A stretch of 64,000 nucleotides of DNA from Desulfobacter sp. Lineage in GTDB: Bacteria; Desulfobacterota; Desulfobacteria; Desulfobacterales; Desulfobacteraceae. The notes under the pieces were generated by a model that was not told where the DNA came from, searched no databases, and saw only the letters and a program-made list of their open reading frames with translations. The stretch is taken from assembly GCA_028768545.1 (NCBI GenBank), contig CP054838.1, positions 4,894,665 through 4,958,664 on the forward strand, written 5' to 3'. Each line of letters opens with the position of its first letter. The first letter of the stretch is position 1. Shown here piece after piece: positions 45,918 through 54,020 of this stretch. The translations under genes were made by a program, and so were the position numbers.

Positions 45918-46351
45918 TTGTTGTTAAAGCTTGTGGAGTCTAGGGTGAGAAGGCTGTCAATGGTGATATTGTCCAGCCGGTCAAACATGGCCCGGGAGGC
46001 TTCTACCCAGACCCATCTTGACAGGCATTCCCCGGCTTTATTGCAGACCCCGCAGGTTTTTTTGGCCTGCTCGGCGCAATCGGTAATGGCCGTGGATTCT
46101 TCAAGGATCCGGACAATGTCCCCAATGGTGATTTCATGGGTGGGTTTGGCCAGCATATGGCCGCCAAAGGGACCTCGCTGGCTTTTAATAATACCAGCGT
46201 CCCGAAGCTTCCGGCTGAGCTGTTCCAGATATTTCAATGATATATTCTGACGTTTAGACACATCACTTAAAGGGACCGGTTTTTGGGTACCGTACATGGC
46301 GATATCCAAAATAAGGCGGGTTCCGTATCTGCTTTTGGTGGTCAGTCGCAT
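45908..46351 (-). CDS. rrf2: Rrf2-family transcriptional regulator of the hmc operon
   Basis: This 147-residue protein starts MRLTTKSRYGTRLILDIAMY, with the winged helix ISLKYLEQLSRKLRDAGI and SQRGPFGGHMLAKP. Cysteines at CAEQAKKTCGVCNKAGEC (about residues 92-110) match the Fe-S-binding loop of IscR/NsrR-like relatives. In Desulfovibrio vulgaris an rrf2 gene ends the hmc operon and its loss raises hmc expression. The same place here supports repressor function. A separate promoter candidate lies in the 105-bp gap before it. The probable operator is the dyad before hmcA. Confidence 0.93.
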   Translation of the reverse strand: MRLTTKSRYGTRLILDIAMYGTQKPVPLSDVSKRQNISLKYLEQLSRKLRDAGIIKSQRGPFGGHMLAKPTHEITIGDIVRILEESTAITDCAEQAKKTCGVCNKAGECLSRWVWVEASRAMFDRLDNITIDSLLTLDSTSFNNNQA

Positions 46352-46411
46352 GGATATTTTTTGCTCCGTTTAATCATTGAAAAAATTTTCTGACACATTT
46401 CAGGATCCCTG

Positions 46412-46440
46412 GTTGTATGCCAGGCTGAAGGGATTGTCAA
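46412..46440 (-). promoter_or_regulatory. candidate internal promoter for rrf2
   Basis: On the minus strand TTGACA (46440-46435), a 17-bp spacer and TACAAC (46417-46412) lie 60-90 bp before the rrf2 ATG, in the gap after the histidine kinase gene. Confidence 0.45.
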
Positions 46441-46456
46441 CGATGATCCAATCATC

Positions 46457-47953
46457 TCATCCCTTGTCTTTTCCGGGATAGGCCATCATCTTGGCATTTT
46501 CAGGTTTTTGAAACGGAAAACAGATAATAAACCGGCTGCCCTTGCCCGGGTGGGAATCCACCTCAACGGTTCCGCCGTGGTATTTGATCACCCTATGGGC
46601 AATAAACAGCCCCAGTCCTGTTCCCTGGGACCCCTTGGAGGTAAAAAACAAAGTAAACATCTTGTTTTTGGTCTCTGCATCCATGCCAATGCCGTTGTCC
46701 TGGATGGTAAAGCAGATATCGGTCCTGGATTTTTTCTCCACGATAAAAGAGACCTCATGGGTTTTACGGTTCCGGTCAAAGAGGCAGGCATCCACAGCAT
46801 TTTCCAAAAAATTCACCAGGGCCGCCTCCATCCATTGGGGATCCACCTCAATGGTCCCGAGATCATGGGCAATGGAGACCATAAAATGAATCTTGTGTTT
46901 CCGGGTCAAAGGCGTGAGGGTAGCCACCACATTGGCGGTCATCTTTGCAATATCTTTTGTCTCATACTGCAGCTCCCTGGACTTTGCATAGTATAATATT
47001 TCCAGAACCATTTTCTTAATTTTATCGGCCATGTGCTTGATCTGGCCAAAGGCCAGGGTCATCCGTTTTTCATCTTGTTGATCCAGACCTGCTTCCAGCT
47101 GGTAAATCCCCCCGTCCAAGGCCGTGAGCATCCCCTTTACCCCGTGGGACATGGAACCGAGCATCAGGCCCAAAGAGACCAGGTGATCCTGAAGCTGGCG
47201 AATCTGGGTAATATTGGTGGACATTTCCATGACCTGGGCAATTTTTCCCTCTCCGTTTCTGATGGCTGCGGTCTGGGTCAGCACGTTGTACTGCTTGCCC
47301 TCTTTGGAGGTGACGATTTCCTCGGTGGTATGGGATTTGCCGTCCTTAAAGGTGGCCACCACCGGGCATTGCCTGCACGGGGAAGACCTATGTTTGTATA
47401 CCTCGTAACAAAACCCGCCCACAAGACTGCCGAAATCCCGCTTAAACCGCCGGTTGGCTGCGGTAATTCTCAAATTCCGGTCCTGAACCGAAATATAACA
47501 GGGAACCTCTTCAAACAATTGATTGAAAAGGTTCCGGGCATGGTGAAGATCCTCAAGCCGGCCCGTGTAAAGATCCATCCGGGTGAGCAACGCGGTCTGG
47601 GCATCCGCCCTTGCCAGGGCCAGGTCAAGGGCACGGGAATTGATGGGCAGATCCAAATAGTCCAGGGCATGGAGGCCGTACAGATCCATGGCCTCATCCA
47701 GGTCTTCCCCCTGGGCGGTGACGATGATCTGAACCAGGGGATTTGCCGCTTTATAGGCCAGAAGATACTGGCCGGTTTCAGGCGTGACAAAGGCATGGGC
47801 AATGACGATGTCCAGGTCATGATTATCCAGAAACAGCATGGTCTGTTCATTTGAGGTGGAAATGACAGCATCATAATGTTTACGTCGGATATACATTGTC
47901 ACGGCCTGGGCATGATCCTGATCCCTGTCAATGAGTAAAACCTGTTTTGCCAT
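46457..47953 (-). CDS. sensor histidine kinase with N-terminal receiver-like and PAS domains
   Basis: This protein has 498 residues. The N-terminal 120 residues fold like a receiver (MAKQVLLIDRDQDHAQAV), but the phosphorylation position reads LDIVIAHAFV, so the usual acceptor Asp is missing. A PAS domain follows (about 145-265), containing SSPCRQCPVVATF; the CxxC may hold metal or sense redox state. The H-box is LGSMSHGVKGMLTALDGG. The ATPase has NFLENAVDAC, IQDNGIGMD, FFTSKG and GTGLGLFIAHRV. No TM helix, so it is cytoplasmic. It is 14 bp after the response regulator and part of the hmc-linked gene string. Confidence 0.9.
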   Translation of the reverse strand: MAKQVLLIDRDQDHAQAVTMYIRRKHYDAVISTSNEQTMLFLDNHDLDIVIAHAFVTPETGQYLLAYKAANPLVQIIVTAQGEDLDEAMDLYGLHALDYLDLPINSRALDLALARADAQTALLTRMDLYTGRLEDLHHARNLFNQLFEEVPCYISVQDRNLRITAANRRFKRDFGSLVGGFCYEVYKHRSSPCRQCPVVATFKDGKSHTTEEIVTSKEGKQYNVLTQTAAIRNGEGKIAQVMEMSTNITQIRQLQDHLVSLGLMLGSMSHGVKGMLTALDGGIYQLEAGLDQQDEKRMTLAFGQIKHMADKIKKMVLEILYYAKSRELQYETKDIAKMTANVVATLTPLTRKHKIHFMVSIAHDLGTIEVDPQWMEAALVNFLENAVDACLFDRNRKTHEVSFIVEKKSRTDICFTIQDNGIGMDAETKNKMFTLFFTSKGSQGTGLGLFIAHRVIKYHGGTVEVDSHPGKGSRFIICFPFQKPENAKMMAYPGKDKG

Positions 47954-47967
47954 ACGTCCCCTTTAGG

Positions 47968-48324
47968 TCATGAATTCAAGGTTTCCTTGACGATTTTAAG
48001 CAGTTCATCCCGGTCAAAGGGCTTTGACACCGACGCCACGGCCTTGACCACGGCATATTGATGGCCGGAAAGACCGGAGATGACAATCACGGGGATATTT
48101 TTTAAATCCGCTTCCTGGGTCAGTTGACGATAAAACCTTGGGCCCCACTCCCCGGGCATTTCAATATCCAGGGTAATCAGATCCGGATGCCGGGCTTTGG
48201 CCTGTTCTATCCCCTCTTTGACATCCCCTGCCTCAAAGACTTCATATCCCTGGTCCTGGAACAATGACGCAAGATAATCCCTGACATTTAAATCATCATC
48301 AATCACCAGAATTTTCTTTTTCAT
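47968..48324 (-). CDS. rrf1: single-domain response regulator (Rrf1-like)
   Basis: This 118-residue CheY-like protein has the acidic pair in KKKILVIDDDLN, the phosphorylation Asp in LITLDIEMPG (about residue 53), the switch Ser in VIVISGLS and Lys in VSKPFD. It has no output domain. In D. vulgaris, rrf1, a response regulator, follows hmcF; here it follows the UspA gene. The adjacent histidine kinase is the likely phosphodonor. It could signal by protein contact or in a phosphorelay. Confidence 0.85.
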   Translation of the reverse strand: MKKKILVIDDDLNVRDYLASLFQDQGYEVFEAGDVKEGIEQAKARHPDLITLDIEMPGEWGPRFYRQLTQEADLKNIPVIVISGLSGHQYAVVKAVASVSKPFDRDELLKIVKETLNS

Positions 48325-48346
48325 AACATCCTCTCAGCATTGATTG

Positions 48347-49246
48347 TTATTTATTGACACTGAGCACAGGGCACCCTGCTCTGACAATGACCTGCTCCAC
48401 ATTCCCCCCCAACCGGCCCTGCTCATCGGGTATCCGTCTTGAATGGTGGGCCATGACAATGAGGTCTGCATGTTTATCCCTGGCATATTTGACGATTTCA
48501 ATAAAGGGTATTCCTTCCCATACGTCCATGGAGTAACTTTTCAGCTCTTTTAGCCGGGGCTGGTACCGGGCCCGGATCTTTCGCAGGCTCTCCCGGATCT
48601 GTTGTTCGATTTCATCCTGGTCCAGCAGCCGGCCCGATTGAAGTCCCGTGATATCCAGGGCATGGAAGACATGCAGCTCGCAATCCATGGCCTTGGCCAG
48701 TCTGGCGGCAAAATCAAAGGCCTTGTCAGAGGTCTTTGAAAAGTCGGTGCCGAACAAAATATTGGACATGCCTCCCCAGAAAGAGGCGGCCGGGCGGTTC
48801 ACGGCCATCACCGGGCAGGGGGCGGACTTGGCCACTCGCTGGAGGGTGGAACTGGCAGAGACCTTTTTGTAAACACTCTCTTCCTCATCCCCGGTGCTGC
48901 CGCCCAAAAGGATGAGGTCGGGCTGGGTCATTTTGGCCTGCCGCAAAATTTCCCGGGCCGGAAATCCCACGGCCACATCAATGGTGTAATCCAGTCCGTT
49001 TTCAAGATATTTGGCGTAATAGGCTTTAATCTCCTCGGTGACCCCGAACAGATACTCTTCATCCACCCCCACCTTTTCCTTTGTTTTCACATCCACCACC
49101 ACCTGGCTGAAGCCCCTGGACGGCACCCCGAGAACATGAAAGATATTCAGCTGGGCGTTATATTCCCCGGACATGTTAAAGGCAACCCGTGCGGCATGGT
49201 CGCTGGCCGGGGTGGCCGAGGTTGCAAACAAGATTTTTTTAAACAT
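48347..49246 (-). CDS. tandem universal stress protein (UspA x2)
   Basis: This 299-residue protein has two Usp domains, each starting with the hydrophobic strand (FKKILFATSATPASDHAARV and SNILFGTDFSKTSDKAFDFA). They end LQRVAKSAPCPVMAVN and VEQVIVRAGCPVLSV. The ATP-binding pattern GGSTGD...SSTLQ is present in the first and GGNVEQ in the second. It lies 35 bp after hmcF in the same direction, so it is expected to respond with the Hmc redox complex. The role is a guess; Usp proteins often report energy status. Confidence 0.9.
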   Translation of the reverse strand: MFKKILFATSATPASDHAARVAFNMSGEYNAQLNIFHVLGVPSRGFSQVVVDVKTKEKVGVDEEYLFGVTEEIKAYYAKYLENGLDYTIDVAVGFPAREILRQAKMTQPDLILLGGSTGDEEESVYKKVSASSTLQRVAKSAPCPVMAVNRPAASFWGGMSNILFGTDFSKTSDKAFDFAARLAKAMDCELHVFHALDITGLQSGRLLDQDEIEQQIRESLRKIRARYQPRLKELKSYSMDVWEGIPFIEIVKYARDKHADLIVMAHHSRRIPDEQGRLGGNVEQVIVRAGCPVLSVNK

Positions 49247-49281
49247 AGGCCCCTCTCATAAAGTATTTTTTAAATTTCGGG

Positions 49282-50670
49282 CTATTCTTCGGGTTTTAAA
49301 TGGTCGGGAATCACCAGCATTTTAATGAGCAGCGGCTTTAAAAACGACCAGCGGATACCGATCTCATACTCTTCTTCAAGGTCCCTTATGGCATCCCAGC
49401 AGTTGTGGCAGGGGGCAATGACCAGTTTGGCCCCGGTTTCAAGGATCTGGTCCCGTTTTTTGATCAGGGCAATATTCCGCTCTTTTCGAAATTTTCCGAT
49501 TCCGTTGAATCCCCCGCCCCCGCCGCAGCAATAGTTGTGCTCCTTGTTGGGGGCCATTTCAATGAAAAAGCCGGGTTCCACAATATGGGACATGATATCC
49601 CTTGTGGCTCTTTTCAGGCCGTGGTTCCGGATATAGTTGCAGGAATCCTGGAGGGTGACCAACTCCTTGATCCGTTTGGACGGATCAACCCTCAGCCTGC
49701 CGGTATTCAAAGCCTCTGCCAGCCACTCCACATAATGGATGGAGGGTGCCGGGGGCTGACCGTCTTTTCGACCCGCCCAATAGGGGCCTTCGATCACCGT
49801 TGCCCTGTGGGCATGACCGCATTCCGTGCCCACCATCCGTTTGGGTGTCAGCCGCTCCATGGCCTCATACACACTTTCCACCTGCATCTTGCAGGCGGCC
49901 CAATCGCCTGCAAACATGGCAAGACTGGTCTGTTCCCATCCCTTGGAGGGCACGGTCCAGCTCTCACCTGCCAGATGAAAAAGAATGGCGGCCTCGGCCA
50001 GGTCTTCGGGGTAATGCTTGACCTCCCGGGCGTTGACCGTGTACATGATATCCGCCCCCTGTTTGTCCACCGGGACCGTGAGGCCGGGATAGTCATCCTC
50101 GTACTCTTCCACCATCCACTCAAAGGTGTCCACAAAGTCCTCGTCCGTCACATCCATCTGTGCCCGGTAGGCCCTGTGCATGCCCGCCCCGATCTTAAGC
50201 TCCCAGGGCACAAACCCCTGGTTGTAGAGCAGGCCTCTTAGGTAGCCGAACATGATCCCCGTATCAATGCCGTGGGGACAATACATGCCGCAGCGGTTGC
50301 AGCAGGAGCACTCGGCCCAGGCCACTCTCATGGCATGGCGCATAAGGGCGTTGTCCACCTTTCCTTTGCGCTTGATAATTTCCCCTAAAGTGGACTGAAT
50401 CTTATAGGCGGGCACCTGTTTGGGATTTTTACCGTTGACCTCGTAAAGAAAGCAGGAATCGGCGCACATCCCGCAATGGGCACAGATTTCCAGCCATGTT
50501 CTGATCCTGGACTTGCAGGTATTCTGGATGGTTTTCCACAAAAGGTCAGTGTCCACATCCAAGACTTCCATTTCCTGGTAATAGGTGTTGCCGCTGGTGT
50601 CGGACAATAATTTGTTCACCCCTTCCGGGGTATCCACGGTTTGTTTATTACAATAAATTCCTTCCGGCAT
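49282..50670 (-). CDS. hmcF: HmcF, cytoplasmic HdrD-like iron-sulfur subunit
   Basis: This 462-residue subunit is nearly the same length as D. vulgaris HmcF. Two 4Fe-4S sites are visible: CAHCGMCADSC (about residue 63) and CSCCNRCGMYCPHG (about 122). Two CCG-type units follow, including TECGHAHRATV, DSCNYIRNHGL, NYCCGGGGGFNGIG and IAPCHNCWDAI. Such CCG domains hold the noncubane cluster that reduces disulfides in HdrB/D. It faces the cytoplasm and would exchange electrons with the quinone or periplasmic haem subunits through HmcE. It is the last core hmc gene. Confidence 0.93.
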   Translation of the reverse strand: MPEGIYCNKQTVDTPEGVNKLLSDTSGNTYYQEMEVLDVDTDLLWKTIQNTCKSRIRTWLEICAHCGMCADSCFLYEVNGKNPKQVPAYKIQSTLGEIIKRKGKVDNALMRHAMRVAWAECSCCNRCGMYCPHGIDTGIMFGYLRGLLYNQGFVPWELKIGAGMHRAYRAQMDVTDEDFVDTFEWMVEEYEDDYPGLTVPVDKQGADIMYTVNAREVKHYPEDLAEAAILFHLAGESWTVPSKGWEQTSLAMFAGDWAACKMQVESVYEAMERLTPKRMVGTECGHAHRATVIEGPYWAGRKDGQPPAPSIHYVEWLAEALNTGRLRVDPSKRIKELVTLQDSCNYIRNHGLKRATRDIMSHIVEPGFFIEMAPNKEHNYCCGGGGGFNGIGKFRKERNIALIKKRDQILETGAKLVIAPCHNCWDAIRDLEEEYEIGIRWSFLKPLLIKMLVIPDHLKPEE

Positions 50671-50704
50671 GATCGATATTCTCCTCCATGGTCACTGGAT
50701 TTGG

Positions 50705-51382
50705 TTACCAGGCCATTTTTGTTCCTTTCATTCCGCCGCGCTTAATGCCAAAATCCATTCCCAGCTGGGCCCTTGAAGCAAAAAACAAAAACACATGGGA
50801 AAGCTTGGTAAAGGGAATGGCCACCAGCAGAACCTCTCCGCACAAGATATGCATATTCAGCCAAAATCCGTAATCGCCCACCTGATACCTGGCCAAAAGG
50901 CCAGTGGCAAAAGGGGCCATGGAAAGACCCAGAATCATGATATCCTTCCAGGTGGTTAAAATTCTGACTTCCGGCAGCACCAGCCGTCTGATCAAAAGAA
51001 GCGATCCTGCAGCCAGGGCGGTCCAGGAGAGGACGTCTCCGGCAGCGGCACTGAGGGTAAACAATGAAATCCCCAGTTTTTCTTCCACAAAAAAGACATG
51101 GCCCATGAGAAAGAGGGGAACAAAAACAGCGCCCAGATGAAATCCGAAAAAGGCCAGGGTGATAAAGGGCTGAGTCTGCCAGCCCCTTGTGCCAAAGGGA
51201 ATCAGCCATTTATAAATGGATCGGACCGCCCCTTTAAGGCCTGCCTTGGGATGGGCCCGGTAGGCCACCCGGTCCAGCTGCCAGCTCAATCCCTTAAAAT
51301 AAAGAACAAACCGGACCAGCATGCCGGTCAGGCAGATGCCAAGGGCAATCCAGAAAAAGGTGCCGGTTAATAAATCATGCAT
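50705..51382 (-). CDS. hmcE: HmcE, NarI-like membrane cytochrome b subunit
   Basis: This 225-residue membrane protein (HmcE family length about 226) has five to six hydrophobic helices. Histidines are placed in paired helices (FFGFHLGAVFVPLFLMGHVF and NMHILCGEVLLVAIPFTKLS) as expected for haem b. It is related to NarI/DsrM. It transfers electrons between quinone and HmcF. Gaps of 34 and 26 bp link it to hmcF and hmcD. Confidence 0.92.
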   Translation of the reverse strand: MHDLLTGTFFWIALGICLTGMLVRFVLYFKGLSWQLDRVAYRAHPKAGLKGAVRSIYKWLIPFGTRGWQTQPFITLAFFGFHLGAVFVPLFLMGHVFFVEEKLGISLFTLSAAAGDVLSWTALAAGSLLLIRRLVLPEVRILTTWKDIMILGLSMAPFATGLLARYQVGDYGFWLNMHILCGEVLLVAIPFTKLSHVFLFFASRAQLGMDFGIKRGGMKGTKMAW

Positions 51383-51408
51383 GAAAATTTCCTTTCATCT
51401 TAAGATGT

Positions 51409-51534
51409 CTAATCATCTTCCCTGTCTGTTAAAAAATGCCAGTATAAAGGCATGAAGATCAAGATACCGCCCATGATCAAATAGGTTATGCCCTTGGTGA
51501 AGGTATAAAAATCTTGCAGGGTAAAAATGTCCAA
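51409..51534 (-). CDS. hmcD: HmcD, small single-helix subunit (TTG start)
   Basis: This is a 41-residue protein: a polar start LDIFTLQDFYTFTKG, one TM helix ITYLIMGGILIFMPLYWHFL and an acidic end TDREDD. D. vulgaris HmcD is about 47 residues. AGGAGG lies 5 nt before TTG 51534; the longer frame upstream crosses hmcC and has no such signal. The function of this tiny subunit is unknown. Confidence 0.75.
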   Translation of the reverse strand: MDIFTLQDFYTFTKGITYLIMGGILIFMPLYWHFLTDREDD

Positions 51535-51655
51535 AATATCCTCCTGAGGCTTGTCTGGTTTATATCCCCCCCTATCCAACCGGCGAGGGGGTCTCATGTT
51601 TTGCTGCGGGCGGCCGGAAGTGGCGGCCCGGTTTCTGCCCTTTAGGGTATGGCCC

Positions 51656-52855
51656 TTAGTGGGCCTTATAGTCCGGGTGCTCATGGAGAATGGGCATCCG
51701 GGTGCAGATGAACCGGTAGATAACAACACCCAGGGTCACAATGAAAATTGAGGTGGCAATTTCCATGAGACTGGGAAAATAGCGCTGATCTGCCGGCAAA
51801 TGGTAATTAAAGGCAATAATTGAAATGTTAAACCGGTTCAGGACAATGCCCAGCACCGTCCACAGGGCTGCGGCCCTGGCAAATGTCAAATTTTTCTCCC
51901 GGTGGGCTGCCCCAAAGAGCAGTGCCGGAAATACCACAAACCCAACCAGTTCCACCAGGTACCAAATGCCCCAACCCGTGGCCAGATAATGCCAATGATT
52001 GTCCATGGCCAGGCCAATGATTTTGATGCTCACATATCCCATCATGACAAAGGAGGCGGCCTTTGAGAATCCAAGGGTCACACCCCGGCTTTCATCCAGA
52101 TGGGTTGAATCCATTTTATGGTGGAGAAATCGGTGGGCCAGACTGCCTTCAAAGATCACCATGGACATGCCGGCAAACATGGAGGAGATAAAAAAGTAGA
52201 CCGGCAGATAAGACGAATACCACAGGGGGTGGAGTTTTGAGGGAGCAATCATAAAAAGAGCGCCCAAAGAACTCTGGTGAAGGATGGACAAAATCACCCC
52301 AAAGATGGTCAGTACAAGGGTCAGCCGGACAATGAGGTTTCTTGCCCGTTTAAACCCCAGCCATTCCAGAGCCGCAGGGCTGTACTCAATAAAAAGAACG
52401 CTCAGATATAAAAAGACGCACAAGCCCACTTCAAAGAGCAGAGAAGAGGTGCCCTGGGAATAAAAAACCGGGTAGGGCAGACGCCAGGGACGGCCCACAT
52501 CATAGTGAAGGGCCAGGACCACCAGGGCATATCCTAAAAACGCCGTGAGAATGGCAGGCCGTACGGCGGAGTGGAATCGCTTGAGCCCGAAAATATAACA
52601 GGTGGCCGAAGTCACATAGCCGCCGGCAGCCAGGGCCACCCCGCAGAGCAGGTCAAACCCGATCCAGATGCCCCAGGGATTGTTATTGTCCAGGTTGGTC
52701 ACGGTTTCAAGGCCCATGGTAAACCTTAAAATGGTCAGGACAAGTCCTATTGCTAAAATAATTCCGGTGATCACATTAAAGGGGGAAAGCCAAGGGGTTT
52801 GGGGCACCTGCTTTTCCAAGAGTTTATCTTTGATTTGATCCACGATCTGTTTCAT
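51656..52855 (-). CDS. hmcC: HmcC, NrfD/HybB-like integral membrane subunit
   Basis: This 399-residue quinone-reacting subunit has ten hydrophobic helices. Typical NrfD-family stretches are NPWGIWIGFDLLCGVALAAG, RPWRLPYPVFYSQGTSSLLF and GILSILHQSSLGALFMIAPS-type VILSILHQSSLGALF. The start overlaps the hmcB stop by 1 bp (TAATG). It docks HmcB and takes up or gives quinone electrons. HmcC of D. vulgaris has about 386 residues. Confidence 0.95.
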   Translation of the reverse strand: MKQIVDQIKDKLLEKQVPQTPWLSPFNVITGIILAIGLVLTILRFTMGLETVTNLDNNNPWGIWIGFDLLCGVALAAGGYVTSATCYIFGLKRFHSAVRPAILTAFLGYALVVLALHYDVGRPWRLPYPVFYSQGTSSLLFEVGLCVFLYLSVLFIEYSPAALEWLGFKRARNLIVRLTLVLTIFGVILSILHQSSLGALFMIAPSKLHPLWYSSYLPVYFFISSMFAGMSMVIFEGSLAHRFLHHKMDSTHLDESRGVTLGFSKAASFVMMGYVSIKIIGLAMDNHWHYLATGWGIWYLVELVGFVVFPALLFGAAHREKNLTFARAAALWTVLGIVLNRFNISIIAFNYHLPADQRYFPSLMEIATSIFIVTLGVVIYRFICTRMPILHEHPDYKAH

Positions 52856-53988
52856 TATTCCTCCTGTTGGCCTGTGCCCGGTGAAGGGGGTGTCTGAGTT
52901 CCTGAAATATTTTTTTCAACACGGTCGGCCGGGGGGTCTTCTGGGGCAGCCTCTTTTTTTGCAGCCTCTTCCAGGGCTTTTTTCACCTCGAAATTGATGG
53001 CAGCCGTCTTTTCCTGGGTCATTTTCTCCCTTTGGGTTTCAAGGGCGGCGGTAAGCTCTTCCCGGGCTTTTTGCCGGGCATCTTTTAGGACCGCTTGTTT
53101 TTCCTCCCGGGCAATCTTTTCCTTGCGTTTTGAAATGGCATAGACCCCGGTGAGCAGAACCGGCCAGAGCCCGACCACCACAGGAACCGCAGACAACGGG
53201 CCTGAGGTCAGTTCCGGGGCCGATTTAGTGCCCAAATCCTCTCTCATGCCCAAAGATTCAAAGGGGACCCCTGCCAGGTAGAGCCAGGAGGTACCTCCCA
53301 TTTCATGTTCACCGTAGATATGGTCCAGATACAGGTGGGGCCGGTCCATGATCCGCTGCCTTGCAATTTTGATCAAACGGTCTCGTTTGCCAAAAATCAA
53401 AGCCTCTCTGGGACAGGCGTCCACACATCCGGGAAGTTTTCCCTGGGCCAGCCTGGGGGCGCAGAGGGTGCATTTGGTCACCTTGGGGGTCAAAGGATTG
53501 TCATACTCATAGGCCGGCACTTCAAAGGGACAGGCCACCATGCAGTACCGGCAGCCCACGCAGAGGGACTCATCATAGACCACGGCCCCCTGGGGTGTCT
53601 TGGTAAAGGCCTTGACAAAACAGGCCGAGGCACAGGCAGGTTCCAGGCAGTGGTTGCACTGTTTTTTGGCAAACACCGGGGCAGTGGCCCCTGTGTTTTC
53701 AGGTTCAAACCGGTTGACCACGGTATAGATATCCGCATGGGTCCGCCTTTTTTGATCGAGCAGGGAAAGATCATCAAAGGGTTGCTCGGGCTTTGGAAGA
53801 TCATTGACCCGGTTGCATGCCTGTTCACATTTACGGCATCCAATGCACAAGGTGGTATCGTGGAGCACCCCGGAACTGTCCGGATGCCCCTCAAATGTTT
53901 TGCCTGCGGCATGGGAGCCTGTCAAAGGGGCTGCTGCACCCACGGCAGCGCCAAGCGTGCCCAAAAACTGTCTGCGAGAAATAGCCAT
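52855..53988 (-). CDS. hmcB: HmcB, Tat-exported 4x[4Fe-4S] subunit
   Basis: This 377-residue protein starts MAISRRQFLGTLGAAVG, a twin-arginine signal. The upstream TTG (54012) is less likely because the ATG at 53988 sits just before the signal. Four cluster motifs are CIGCRKCEQACN, CNHCLEPACASAC, CVGCRYCMVACPF and CTLCAPRLAQGKLPGC. A TM helix near residue 280 (VVVGLWPVLLTGVYAI) anchors it. A charged coiled-coil tail of about 85 residues follows, longer than I would expect, ending in a Pro/Gly-rich stretch. It links the HmcA haems to HmcC. Confidence 0.95.
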   Translation of the reverse strand: MAISRRQFLGTLGAAVGAAAPLTGSHAAGKTFEGHPDSSGVLHDTTLCIGCRKCEQACNRVNDLPKPEQPFDDLSLLDQKRRTHADIYTVVNRFEPENTGATAPVFAKKQCNHCLEPACASACFVKAFTKTPQGAVVYDESLCVGCRYCMVACPFEVPAYEYDNPLTPKVTKCTLCAPRLAQGKLPGCVDACPREALIFGKRDRLIKIARQRIMDRPHLYLDHIYGEHEMGGTSWLYLAGVPFESLGMREDLGTKSAPELTSGPLSAVPVVVGLWPVLLTGVYAISKRKEKIAREEKQAVLKDARQKAREELTAALETQREKMTQEKTAAINFEVKKALEEAAKKEAAPEDPPADRVEKNISGTQTPPSPGTGQQEE

Positions 53989-54020
53989 AATAAACCCTTT
54001 TTTTGAATCCAATGGATATT

